Source: Dolomedes plantarius (Eukaryota; Arthropoda; Arachnida; Araneae; Dolomedidae). From it: a stretch of DNA of 64,000 bases. The position numbers and the translations under genes were made by a program. Of this stretch, positions 1 through 10,539 are shown one piece after another. Each line of letters opens with the position of its first letter. Positions within the stretch are counted from its first letter, which is position 1. The notes beneath the pieces are model-generated. The model searched no databases, had not been told where the DNA came from, and saw only the letters and a program-made list of their open reading frames with translations. The stretch spans positions 204,419,661 to 204,483,660 of the forward strand of contig OU015490.1 of assembly GCA_907164885.2 (NCBI GenBank), written 5' to 3'.

Positions 1-1732
1 TTCACTGTTGTTGGCCAGATGTTATTAAAATACGAAAAATTGATAATTGATTTATCAAGAAATGTCCCACTCACTTATGTCCATACCTCCTGATATGTCT
101 CTTGAAGCTAAGAATTGAGTAATTGAAAAGTGTATGATCACTTATCATCTAGAGCATGAGCTCCCTTTTACAGCAGCAGGCAGTAGTTTATAATCAGTGC
201 ACTTAAAGGCTCAATTAAGAGTGAGATGGTGATCTCTGCTGCTATCACTCGAGTTTGTGAGCAGAGATGAATTTACTAACGGATACAATAGACTATTGCC
301 TATGCATCTTTATTCAAAATGAAATCTTAAAAAATCTTCTATAACTGGTTCTGCCAATAAATTCTCGATAATTATTCTTTTTTTGCTCAAATTCACTTCT
401 GTTTGGTGACAGCATCTTTGACCATTTCTTTCTGCTGTTTGTATATGTTTTATTATTTCCCCTTCCTTGTATTCATATTTTGCATATCTCTGACCCCTAA
501 AAGTATGTGTCTTTTGAAAGGTTAGTGTAGTTCATAAAATTCTTAAAAATTTATTTATAGCTTTTGGATGGAAATTATGTATACAGCAACTTATAGAAAA
601 TGACATTTTCCTGTATTGATATCGTTTTTCAATTTTCCTTTGGCTTTCTAATTTTGAAAAGCCTTAACATAGTGCACTGTTACTTGAGTTTTGGAAATTT
701 TCTATAACAGCTCATTGGATTTTTGCTTTAGTGTAACAATTCATGAGTAATTTGATATTTCTTCTGGATTTCTTTCGACTGGAGACAAAGCCTGTAAATA
801 CCTGCTTTTGGCTTTGTAGAGGGAAAAAATTTTTTAGACTTCGATCGATTCTTACTATTTTTGTGTTATCTAAAATCAAGTTTGGCAGAGATAGTCCTTG
901 AGCATGACATCTTTCCATATTGCAGAGTGAAGATTGATAACTTGCATGATGTATTGCAAAAGCAACATTATACTGAAGCAGTCGAAGAAGACTTGTGTAT
1001 GAAGTTAAACGATGGCAGTTCTACTACTACACAGTATCTACCACGAGAGTATTTGGAATTACTCGATTATCCAGATCTACTAGATTGCGACACACCAAAG
1101 CAGAGGACGAGTTAATATGATAAAGCCAGGATCAGGTGAGAGAGTACTACTTATTTCACTACTGTGACATGGACTTAGTCACCCACTAGACATACAGCAA
1201 GTTTTCCCTGTCCCGAAAGTGTCATGTTATCCAGGAACTGTGATATCCTAACATTTGGGATATTAAGACATCCTCTTTGCAAAAGGGAGTCTAGAAATAG
1301 TGTAAGAAACGAAGTTCTGTGTACAAAAAGAAGATAGTCAGGAACAGGACTCCAAATTGTGAGTTTGAGTTACTGATGTCTTCTCATTTCTACATTGTTT
1401 GCTTTTATATTGAAAAAAAGTAATGTTCCTCAGGTTGTAATAAAGCTGCCATGTTGGAAAACTTTGCATTTTTTTTCTTTGCATGAAAATTTTTGTCAAC
1501 CTTTGATTTCTCACAACCATAACACATTTTTTTCCCTTCTTTTTATGGATTACTTTGTCAGCAAAAATATTTGTAGCTAAGTTGATAGTATTCACATAAA
1601 ATTAAGGAAGAATTCCTTGAAATATTAAACTGGGTTGCTTCTACCTCGGGGAAATTAAACACAATACAGGGTTGAATATCTTCATAACTTTTGATAGGAA
1701 AACAGGCAATAAAAAAAAAATTAAGTGTATCA
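1..1732. other. AT-rich non-coding stretch
   Basis: I see no domain-bearing reading frame, tRNA-like box pair or paired termini here. The short open frames have no recognisable motif and look like chance frames in AT-rich DNA. Confidence 0.5.
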
Positions 1733-2396
1733 CTACACATTTGTATATTGGAGGCAGCCAAGAGGTTGATTACTAACAATATTGTCCATTGCTCCCAATC
1801 CAACTTGACTCATGTGAGTCCAGTACAAAAGTGCCAATTTCACAATGTCTTCTGTAAACATTAAAAGCAACAAACATATGAAAAGGATACAAAAAATAGC
1901 TTTAAAGTCACTGAGACCATTTGGTAAATCATCAAAACAGTTCTTTCTGATACAGAAAAGCAGAATATATTCCAGAGTCCCCTGATCTTGAGAGCATATT
2001 GGACAAATATCAGTAGCTGCAAGATTGAATCGTTGCAAGTAAGATTCTGTGACAACATAGCCAATTCTAGCTTTATCAGCGAAAGTGGCTATCTGCCTGG
2101 GAGCCCTTTCAAAATGCAAAAGGTTATGTTCTTACAGGAAATTAAAAAGATTCCTCTGACCAACAGTGTTCCTCCAGAATCAACCAGTTCGCTTTAGTCT
2201 CCCGTTGCATCCTGCTAATGCACTTAGTAAGAACACGCAGAAGGAGAAATTTGGCCCATGTTTGAGGATAATTTAGCCAATGTGTTGGCAAATTCATTGC
2301 CATGAATGTCTGTGCATGGACCCATTGTAAGGTAATATCTTTAAACCCCAGTAAAGAGATGATCCCTAGTGTCATCAATGTGAAAACAGTAGGCAT
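1733..2396 (-). pseudogene. non-LTR retrotransposon 3' relic (RNase H and Cys-rich tail)
   Basis: Two minus-strand frames lie in the order expected for the end of a LINE ORF2. The upstream frame (2396-2142) keeps a decayed RNase H motif around ITLQWVHAQT, where active copies have an LQWVPxH-type motif. The downstream frame (2119-1733) has YLQRFNLAATDICPICSQD followed by a leucine-rich run ending in FC, the usual Cys-rich tail after RNase H. The frames are offset and no reverse transcriptase remains, so this is a 5'-truncated, decayed copy. Assignment to the I/Jockey group is inference from the RNase H plus Cys tail arrangement. Confidence 0.6.
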
Positions 2397-2825
2397 TTGG
2401 TTTATGTTGGTGCAGATATTGAAGGGCCACCAAGGAGTCCTAAAAATTTAATTGATTAACTTATTAAGAAAGTTTTCAATTCCTGATGTGCTCTTTTGTT
2501 TTGAAAACAGGAATGTGCTTTGTGAATTAAGGAGAGTGGTGGAAAGAGGACATATGGACTGATGAATCATTCACTATAGATTCACATACAGTATGTAGCC
2601 ATAAGTGGGTTTGGTAAACTGTCATATGTAGGAAACAGGTCTCAGAACAGTATTAATTTGAGTTATACTGTTCCTCTGGAATTTGGAGTCTAAATTTTGC
2701 ATTTTATGCACAATAGAGCATGTGAATTTTATGCACAGTCTAAATTTTGCATTTTATGCACAATTTATCTCTCTCTTCTGAAATTTTTTTCTGAAATTAC
2801 TTTACCTTCTAAATTTTGTACTAGG

Positions 2826-3115
2826 TGATGGCTGAAAGGCTTAGTGTCTTTTACTGTACCTGAGTTTTGGTTCTAGTACTAGAATTGCCTTGAGTGTTTG
2901 TAACTGATTGAAATCAACTTTAAAATTGCACACCTCAATCAGTTTAATTCCTCATGTGTAATGTGTCTGAATGGTGAATGACATTCTGTAGTAGTGTCTA
3001 TGGGTTCGAGTCTTGATGTAGTCATGGATGTTTGTAGCCATTCGAAATTGACTTTTAACTGTAGACCCCAGTCTAATTAGCCTGCTTGTAAAAAATAGCT
3101 CTCCAAACCAACCAA
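2826..3115 (+). repeat. two adjacent tRNA-derived SINE copies
   Basis: Positions 2826-2950 and 2970-3115 are diverged copies of the SINE at 21,315-21,480. The first starts with a tRNA-like A box (GGTGATGGCTGAAAGG). The second carries a B box (GGGTTCGAGTC). Both share the following body, in which ATGTTTGTAGCC (or a variant), a run ending in ACTTTTAA, and GTCTAATTAG appear in the same order as at 21,390-21,440. The tRNA head resembles tRNA-Leu, but it is too diverged to be a functional tRNA. Neighbouring sequence to about 4.1 kb is otherwise featureless apart from a poly-A run near 3277-3296. Confidence 0.6.
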
Positions 3116-4122
3116 CACTTATATAGCATAAAATTACTATAGTGCCCCTGAAACCTACTAATTAACTATCTAATCTTAATTAAATGTGTGTGTTAGGTCA
3201 AAAATTTAAAACTGAATTTTCCTTCTGTCCTTTAAATTACTTTGTATCTTATTGTGTATTCTCCCTGTTTCTCATAAAAAAAAAAAAAAAAAAAATATGG
3301 ACTAGAACAGTATTCACAACCATTATCTTGTATCATGCACACACATCACAAAGTTTGATACATTATATTAAAAGAACAATTTTATAATACCTTAAACTGA
3401 TGTTAGTTTACTAGTATCATTTACGTAAGTTTGGTAAGTTATTGAAAAAAAAGTTTACAGAGGCTTGTTAGGTAAGTCTGAGGTTACATTATGGTGCATC
3501 AGACCAGCCCTGACGATAGGTCTTGTTCATGTCTTTAGACCATATGGTAAACTAAGGACGGAAATGATGTGAATAAGAAAATATATTTGCAATTGTTAGT
3601 CTTGGTGATATGAGCAGTACCGCTGTTACTCCAGTGATCTATTGGTAACTATTACATGGATTAACTAAGAAAAACATGTTTAGTGAGCTTGTCATTGTAC
3701 CAATGTACTCAAAATGAAACCATTGATTTTGAGCTCTATGCTAGGAGAAAGTTTCAAATGAGTTCTATAAACACGATTGGTTCGGTTTGGTTTGGAGTGT
3801 TATGGCCATTTTTTGCTACATGAGGACAAGTAGAAACATGATAGAAATGAGAGAAAGTTTTTAAAGGCCCTGAACGAAACATGAGGATTTACCTTCCATT
3901 ATGAAAGTCTCTCCTACTAGTCTGTCAGTAAGGGAGACTGAAGTTCAGAGGGTAAACTTCTGAAGTGTAACACTTCTGTGATCCTGTCTGGTTTTATAGG
4001 GGTTTTCTGATCTGAAACCTCTCAACTCTGTAGATTAAGTATGATGGTGATCGTCTTATACAGAGTTACAATATTTTAAAAATGATATTTTGATTAAGTA
4101 CTGGGCGAGGTAAAAAATAAAG
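3116..4122. other. non-coding stretch, no recognised feature
   Basis: It contains a run of about 20 A near 3277-3296 and AT-rich unique-looking sequence. I found no coding or repeat signature that I can support. Confidence 0.4.
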
Positions 4123-4534
4123 ATGCTTACCAAATCAGTTGAAAATTGCTATGGAAAGGAAGCAAAAGTCACAAGAATTGACCAAAGTCACATTTCTAAA
4201 TTTGGTTATTTCCACAACTGTGTGAGGACAGCACAAATTTTGTGTTTCAACATGATGGAGCCCCAGGCCATTGGTCTTTGCATGTACATGCTTACTCAAA
4301 CTAGGAACTTCAGCACGATAGATGGGGTGTGTGGATGACAGTGATTTACCCTTAATCACATGGTCACCAAGATCCCCGGACCTTACGCCATGTGATTTCG
4401 TTTTATGTGGTTACGTCAAAGACACTGTTTATGCACCACCGATGCTGAAAATACTGCAAGAACTTAAAGAACGCATTCGTGCAGCATTAGGAACCATTGA
4501 CAGTCATATTACAAAATGTGTGGAACAAACGTGA
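4123..4534 (+). pseudogene. mariner/IS630-superfamily transposase C-terminal relic
   Basis: The end of a DDE/D transposase is recognisable in two frames. Around 4246 one frame reads FQHDGAPGHW, the second catalytic-Asp block. A second frame (4322-4534) reads ITWSPRSPDLTPCDF followed by GYVKDTVYAPP, the third catalytic block. The family type, with WPPRSPDLTPCDF and YVKDxVY, is common in arthropod genomes. The first catalytic region and the HTH domain are missing. A stop and a frameshift lie between the two blocks. No terminal repeats were found. Confidence 0.7.
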
Positions 4535-6078
4535 TTACAGATTAGATGTTTGTTGTGCAACAAAAGGGTCACACATCAAACATTTGTAACTGAAAATTAA
4601 TCTTGGTATATTTTTCTTTAATTTTGTGTATCATTTACTGTAATATGTGTAATAGTTTTGAAAGTATAAGTATTTAAAAATCGGGTCATTCATTTGTGCT
4701 AACTCTGTATTGGGTAATTTAATTGTGGCCTAAAATAGTAATTGACATTCTTTCTGATGTAAGGGTGCCTAGATGTCTGCACAGTATCATTAAGGTTGAG
4801 ATCATGATGCAGAACGATGGTGCAAGGTCTTTTCAATCTTTTGTATCTCCCCCAGTCATTTATATTTTGCCATCTGTATCACCAGTTCACGTTTTTTTGA
4901 CTTCCTTGATGGGTTTAACTGTATTTGTTGTACACCTCAGTTCTAATAATGTCATTTCGTTGATGTTTTGGCAAAAGATCTCTGTTGGTTTTGTTTGTCT
5001 CGTATCAGCATGTGAAATTGCGATGCCCTTAAACGACACACTGTGCCCACTTGCCTGATTTTGATACTAATTTTTATACAAATACTGCTATATGTATGAA
5101 CACAGCTTAATATGATGGAAGAATTTTTATTGCCTGAAGGTTTAATGTAAAAGTGTTGGCTATATTTCTTAATACCATGACTAGTCTAGCTTGTTTAAAT
5201 TACACAGGTCTGCGACAAAAAAAATTGTCTCTAATGTAATTAGTAATTTTTATAGTATTATTAGTGCTGATTATGGAAAAATTATTGAAAAAATTCAATT
5301 GCGCACAATTTTGTTACAATTAGCATGTCTAGTTGTCGAATTTGTGCATGTTTTAAAGTAAGGTAGCACTGTGAGTTTAGACAAAATTTCAAATATTTCC
5401 AAAGAAACTGTTATATTTTGCTTACAAACACTTTAAAAAAAGTAATGTGAGAAAGTTTTAAGGCGTTTGCAATGAAATAGACATTCTTATATATACTGGA
5501 CAGTCGTATTAAAACTAGTGTAATACGGTTAAAACTGCATCACTTTCCTATTAGTGCCTGTCTGTCAATCTTCCCTCCCATCTCCCTCCACTGACATCTT
5601 TCGTGTCAATGCCTGTCTGTCCTCGCGGTCTTCCTTCCATCACCTTCCACTGTACCACATTCTCCTTCAGTTTATCTTTTTACTCTGTGCTGTTTACATG
5701 CTGTTTCTAGTTTTACAAAGTGGTGATATTTTTTTAAACAGTTTTTTGGTTGTTTTAAGGATTGTGGCTTCCAGACTATGTCTCAATTCACCAGATTGTT
5801 TCTGATACATTTATGGTAACTACAGTTAAAAGCAACAAAGAAATGTTTCAGATTTTGTCAGAAAAGTGTACTTTGCTTATTTTGGCATGGAATTAGGTGA
5901 TCAAGATAAGCCTTGGGCCTCGCACAAAGTTTGTTCGGTCTGTGTCGAAGAACTAAGACAGTGGTTTCAGGGTAGAAAGCAGTCTTTTTGTTTTGGAATA
6001 CCTGTGGTTTGGAGAGACTGTTAGTGATGACTGTTATTTTTGTTCGTGTAATGTGCAAGGTTTCAATATTGCAAGATA
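4535..6078. other. non-coding stretch, no recognised feature
   Basis: The open frames at 4723-5058 and 5554-5805 are hydrophobic and carry no motif I recognise. No repeats with paired ends were found. Confidence 0.4.
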
Positions 6079-7378
6079 CAGAGGCTGTTCGCACATTTTT
6101 TAGACGATTTTGGTAAGCGGTAATAAAAAATCGGTTGCTGCAAAAGAAATAATTGCAATTGTAATATGTTTTTAAAAGTCAAAATTATCGTCTACGGCTT
6201 GAAAGTTTTGTTTTTATTCAAAATGGCGTTTTTAACAAAGCAGTGGTTTGAAGGCTACATTTATGCTCTTTCCGAAGAGAAATATGCATGCTCCGTTATC
6301 CAAAAACTATGTGAGAGTCATGGTTTTATGATATCTAAAGCGTCGATAGGTAATATCGTCAACAAGAAAGGAAAAAAAACGTCAAATTGGAGCCTCAAGT
6401 GGGACAAAAATTCCAAACAAGTATCCAAGGAAAAAACGGACATCTTCGACTATTGCAAAGGTACGTTGTTTAATGTTAAAAGAAAATCCCCCTAGTCAAA
6501 GGACAGTTGCAAAATCATTAAAATGCTCGGTGTCCACTGTAAACAAAGTTATAAATGTTGATTTAAATCTTAAGAAAGCGAAAAAACGCAATGTGCATCG
6601 TCTTCTTCCAAATCATATCGCTGGACGTAGGTCACGCTGCAGAATTCTATATGAGAAACACTTATCCAAAGAAAAATGGGAAACAATTGTCACAATAGAT
6701 GAATCATGGGTGTATTTAAATGATTGCAACAAAAAAAAGAGCCATTTATTATCATAAAAGGGGAGAAAAAAATTTAAGTACATGGTTCAAAGAATCGAAA
6801 GAAAGTTTTTCTAAGGGATTCATGATTGTTGCTGGTTTTTCTTATGACAAGTTAAAATAAAGACAGTGGAAAAAAATGTCAAGATTAACTCCAAATACTA
6901 TCAGGAACATATTTTATCGCCAATTTTTCTGAATGAAATACCATCGCTTTACCCACAGTGCCATCAATCTGTGAGACTCCATCAGGACAAAGCTAGCAGT
7001 CACACATCAAAATCCACTGTAAATTTCCCAAAAGAAATGGAACAAAAAACTGGTATCAAGGCCATACACTTCACTGATATCCCTACTAAATCTCCCGATG
7101 TATCACCTATGGATTTTTGCGCTTTCGGACTTTTAAAATCTGCATTATCCAAACGTCGTCCCAAAACCCTTACAGGACTCTGGAAAGCTGTTCAGGAGGA
7201 ATGGGATAGAATACCTCTTCTGACACTTCAAAAGGCATTATTATCCTGGAAATTGCGGTGTCGAAAGATAGTTCAGAATAAGGGATGTCAAATAGAACAT
7301 TTAAAACACAAGAATTTTATGTAATTTAGTTTTGTGAATACAACATACATCGTCTAAAAAATGTGTGAACAGCCTCTG
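6079..7378 (+). mobile_element. mariner-type element with intact TIRs, DD41D spacing
   Basis: This is a 1300-bp element bounded by 30-bp terminal inverted repeats. The left end starts CAGAGGCTGTTCGCACATTT (6079-6108). The right end is its complement with one mismatch (7349-7378). TA dinucleotides flank both ends (6077-6078 and 7379-7380), the expected Tc1/mariner target duplication. The length is typical for the superfamily. The transposase inside is broken, so this copy cannot move on its own, but the ends could still be mobilised by a related enzyme. Confidence 0.88.
6166..7324 (+). pseudogene. DD41D (rosa-like) mariner transposase, frameshifted
   Basis: Reading frames 6166-6495, 6473-6757 and 6866-7324 together carry a mariner-type transposase. 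In order they hold an N-terminal HTH, a second HTH with KSLKCSVSTVNKVI, the first catalytic Asp in IVTIDESW, the second in LHQDKASSH, and the third in SPDVSPMDF. I count 41 residues between the second and third Asp. That spacing is known for the rosa clade of mariners, whereas classical mariners have 34. Frame changes near 6480, 6735 and 6858 break the gene. The clade assignment rests only on spacing and the final Asp. Confidence 0.8.
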
Positions 7379-7584
7379 TATATCTTATCTAAACATCCCG
7401 TCAGCCATTCGTCCCATTCCTCATTGACCTGTACTACCAATACCTTATCCTCCAGATTCTTTGGATGATACAAGTATTTTAGATGATCCCGAACCATCTA
7501 AAGGGGAAAGAATCTAAAGTCAAGAATCTTTATAGTTAAAATATTCTGAGGTGCGTATTTTCTCCAAAAAATATTGAATGCATA
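7379..7584. repeat. left flank of the long-TIR element, matching the repeat at 13.55-13.91 kb
   Basis: Positions 7515-7584 match the reverse complement of 13,840-13,905. They share GTCAAGAATCTTTATA, GGTGCGTATTTTC and ATATTGAATGCATAC in the same order and spacing. This appears to be one side of an older repeat that the long-TIR element interrupted. Confidence 0.5.
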
Positions 7585-8074
7585 CATTTTTTTTTCCTTT
7601 TTCCAAATATATTCTTATACACTCATTTTTATAAGTGCGTATATGCATATATGGCATTAGTTAAATTACGAAGTATAATTTTAAGGATTAAAGAATTTAG
7701 TTTCATTTTGCTATTTAGAATCCTTTACACAGCAGACAGGTCAAAATTTCATTCAGTGTTTACTTGTAGATCCAGTGGGTTTGAAAGCCATTCAGTAATT
7801 AATATTGCTTCTTTGCTACATAACTCAAAAGTTTACCACTGATTTTTCGTAATCTTTGTATCATAACACAGGTCTACAAAAAAAAAAAATATTTTTAAAA
7901 GTTTGTACTTTGATAACTGGTTTCTGTGTATTTTTCAGTGCTGATTTCAAAAATGAAATCCATTTTTTTCTATCATCTCAGGTTATTTCACATAAATGGT
8001 GTGTATTTTGGGTTAAAAACTCAGTCTAACACACAATTTTGTACATTCTTTCTAAAGGTTCTAAAATTTAATAA
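7585..8074 (+). repeat. left arm of long terminal inverted repeat
   Basis: Paired with 10,023-10,518. The shared run starts at the T-rich stretch before CTTTTTCCAAATATA and ends at TCTAAAATTTAATAAA. Confidence 0.8.
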
Positions 8075-8156
8075 ATATCCCTTCATATTCATTGTCTCTA
8101 CCGTGTGATGGTGATGAAGATGTGATTGCTATGACCCTGGCACATGTGAACCTATT

Positions 8157-9998
8157 TTGTTCACCCAATCTGAACTGAACGATTTAGTTAGAGACTTAGG
8201 GCTCCCAAAGGATTCAACAAAAGTTTTAGGATCTAGATTGAGAGAAAAACATTCGTTAGCTCCAGGTACGTGCTTTGCTTGGTATCGAACTAGAGAAAAG
8301 GAGTGCCTTTTTTCTCTCAAGAAGGTGACCTTGCAGTGATGTTCCTGGAGTTATGGCAAGTTTTGGAATAGACTGTGCCGGAAGAATGGGGGCTTTTTAT
8401 CGATTTGTTAGAAGCCTACACAACGGCAATAAGTATGCTTCTGTGCCTGTTGGACATTCGGTCCATCTGAAAGAATATTATGAAAATCTTGATCTAGTCT
8501 TAAACAGAATTTGTTATTTAGATAATAAAGGGATGATTTCAATGTTGCTTGGTCGACAGAGTGGCTAATTCCCTTGTTTTCTCTGCGAATGGGACAGTCT
8601 TGACAGGAAGCAACACTATATAAAGAAAGAATGGCCGCTGAACAAAACCTTGCAGGTTGGAGTTAAAAATGTTGAGAGGGAGAGTCTTGTAGATTCCAAA
8701 AAAGTATTACTTCCACCACTACATATTAAATTGGGTTTGATGAATTAATTTGTTAATGCATTGCCAAAAGAAGAATGTTTTAGATACCTTTGGTAACAGT
8801 TTCCTGGCTGGGTTATCCGAGGCAAAGATAAAAGGAGGAATGTTTGTCGGACCTGACATCAGAAAACTAATGAGGGATGCCAGCTTAGAGAAACAAATGG
8901 AAACAAAAGAAAAAGCAGCATGGGTATCTTTTAAACTAGTTATAACCAGTTTTCTGAGAAACAAAAAGGACCCAAACTACAAGTCAATCGTCGCTGACAT
9001 GCTAGACAACTTCATGATGCTGGGTTGTAATCTATATGTAAAACAGTTCCGTAACTGACTCACTGACTGACATACAACGCACAGACCAAACTGCTGTACC
9101 TAAAGGGCTGAAATTTTGCATGGCGATTCTTCTTATAGTGTAGGGGAGCACTAAGAGAGATTTTTGAAAAATTCTTCTTGGATTTTTTAAAATTAAAATT
9201 TTAAGCTGTTTTGGTACCTTTTTTTAAGTTTGCATTTAAAATAATAATTTGACGGTTATAAAATTTATATCACCAGAAAGATCATAAAAATTCCTTTAAA
9301 ATGAAATCTTTTTCTAATCTATACCTCTATTTTCTGATTTTTGGTGAATTTTTTAAATATTAATTTTTTGAATTTAATTTATTAAATGCTGATCACGTGA
9401 TTTCTTTTTATGGTACTTTAAATAAATTTATCGTCACGTACATAACAATTAAATAGACACAAAAATATTTTTTTTCCTTGCTAATGCGGCAGACGATTGG
9501 ACATTATTTTGTCTATAAAAATATCCCTTACGATTTTTTTATAAATATATATATTTTTTCTACATCAATTGTCTATATTGATCGTCGTATTTATTATAAA
9601 TATATATATATTTATTTTTTTTTGACATTAATTGCATACATCGACCGTTGTATTTAATTTGAATGTACTCCGTAGCGAAGTGTGGGTTTTCAGCTAGTAG
9701 GAGCATAAATGTTCATTTTCTCCCCTCACACCTTGACTTCTTCCCTGCAAATCTTTGTGATGTCAGTGAAGAGCAGGGCAAAAGGTTCCATCAAGATATC
9801 AAGGAAATGAAAAAAAGGTACCAAGGAAGATGGAACGTTAACATGATAGTGGATTACTGCTGGATATTAAAAAGGGACGATCCTCAAGGTGTCCACAGCA
9901 GGAAGAGCACTAAAAGAAGTTTTGATGTGAAGCGAAAGTGCTTCTACAAGGACTTTGACTCTAAAGTTATGTACTTATTTCAATATTCTGTAGTGTAA
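8157..9998 (+). pseudogene. uncharacterised arthropod multicopy protein family, broken copy
   Basis: Frames 8157-8339, 8353-8568, 8750-9058 and 9663-9998 read successive parts of one protein. Landmarks in order are SELNDLVRDLGLPKDS, LGSRLREK, LHNGNKYASVPVGHS, a Cys/Trp stretch FLCEWDS (8579-8600, another frame), KLMRDASLEKQMETKEKAAW, HFLPSHLDFFPANL, and ERFHQDIKEM-type RFHQDIKEMKKRYQGRW. From memory I recognise this as a repeated arthropod family annotated only as uncharacterised; I know of no assigned function. Its position between long TIRs makes a transposase the natural guess, but I could not place a DDE triad. It is disrupted by several frameshifts and by an insertion after 9047. Confidence 0.6.
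9047..9698 (+). mobile_element. Helitron-like non-autonomous insertion
   Basis: About 650 bp of AT-rich DNA interrupts the uncharacterised gene between its MLGC block and its HFLPSHLDFF block. The 5' side has the repeated CTGACTCACTGACTGACA start and CAACGCACAGACC that I associate with animal Helitron-like repeats. The 3' side ends in a short stem-loop (around CCGTAGCGAAGTGTGG) followed by CTAG and a T, matching the Helitron CTRR-T end. The 5' TC terminus is not clear, so the left edge is approximate. No rolling-circle transposase is present. Confidence 0.5.
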
Positions 9999-10022
9999 AT
10001 GTAAACCATGGCATCTTTTATG

Positions 10023-10518
10023 TGTTTATTAAATTTTAGAACCTTTAGAAAAAATGTAGAAAATTGCGTGTTAAATTGAGTTTTTAACCCAGAATACACA
10101 CCCTTTTTGTGAGATAACCTGACATAGAAAAAAAAAAAATGGATTTCATTTTCACTCAGCACTGAAAAATGCTTAGAAACCAGTTATCAAAGTACAAACA
10201 ACTTTTAAAAATATTTTTTTTTGCAGACCTGTGTTATGATTCAAAGATTACGAGAAATCAGTGGTAAACTTTTGAGTTATGTAGCAAAGAAGCAATATTA
10301 ATTACTGAATGGCTTTCTAACCCACTGGATCTACAAGTAAACGCTGAATGAGATTTTGACCTGTCTGCTGTGTAAAGGATTCTAAATAGCAAAATGAAAC
10401 TAAATTCTTTAATCCTTAAAATTATACTTCGTAATTTAACTAGTGCCATATATGCATATATGCACTCATAAAAGTGAGTGTATAAGATTATATTTGGAAA
10501 AAGAAAAAAAAAATTGTG
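10023..10518 (-). repeat. right arm of long terminal inverted repeat
   Basis: Inverted copy of 7585-8074. The conserved 63-codon frame lies at 10,449-10,258 on the minus strand. The inner edge is at the TTTATTAAATTTTAGAACC run. Confidence 0.8.
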
Positions 10519-10539
10519 CGGTCGGGGGAACGAAGTTTC

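Larger units (their letters stand above)
7585..10518 (+). mobile_element. DNA element with long (about 490 bp) terminal inverted repeats
   Basis: Sequence 7585-8074 recurs inverted at 10,023-10,518 with high identity. A 63-codon frame (7651-7842 plus, 10,258-10,449 minus) is conserved through both arms with only a few substitutions. The arms enclose one broken gene (8157-9998) that ends about 25 bp before the right arm. This looks like a DNA transposon of about 2.9 kb with unusually long TIRs. I could not fix a target duplication. The outer edges are A/T runs, so the ends are uncertain by several bases. The superfamily is not assigned. Confidence 0.75.
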
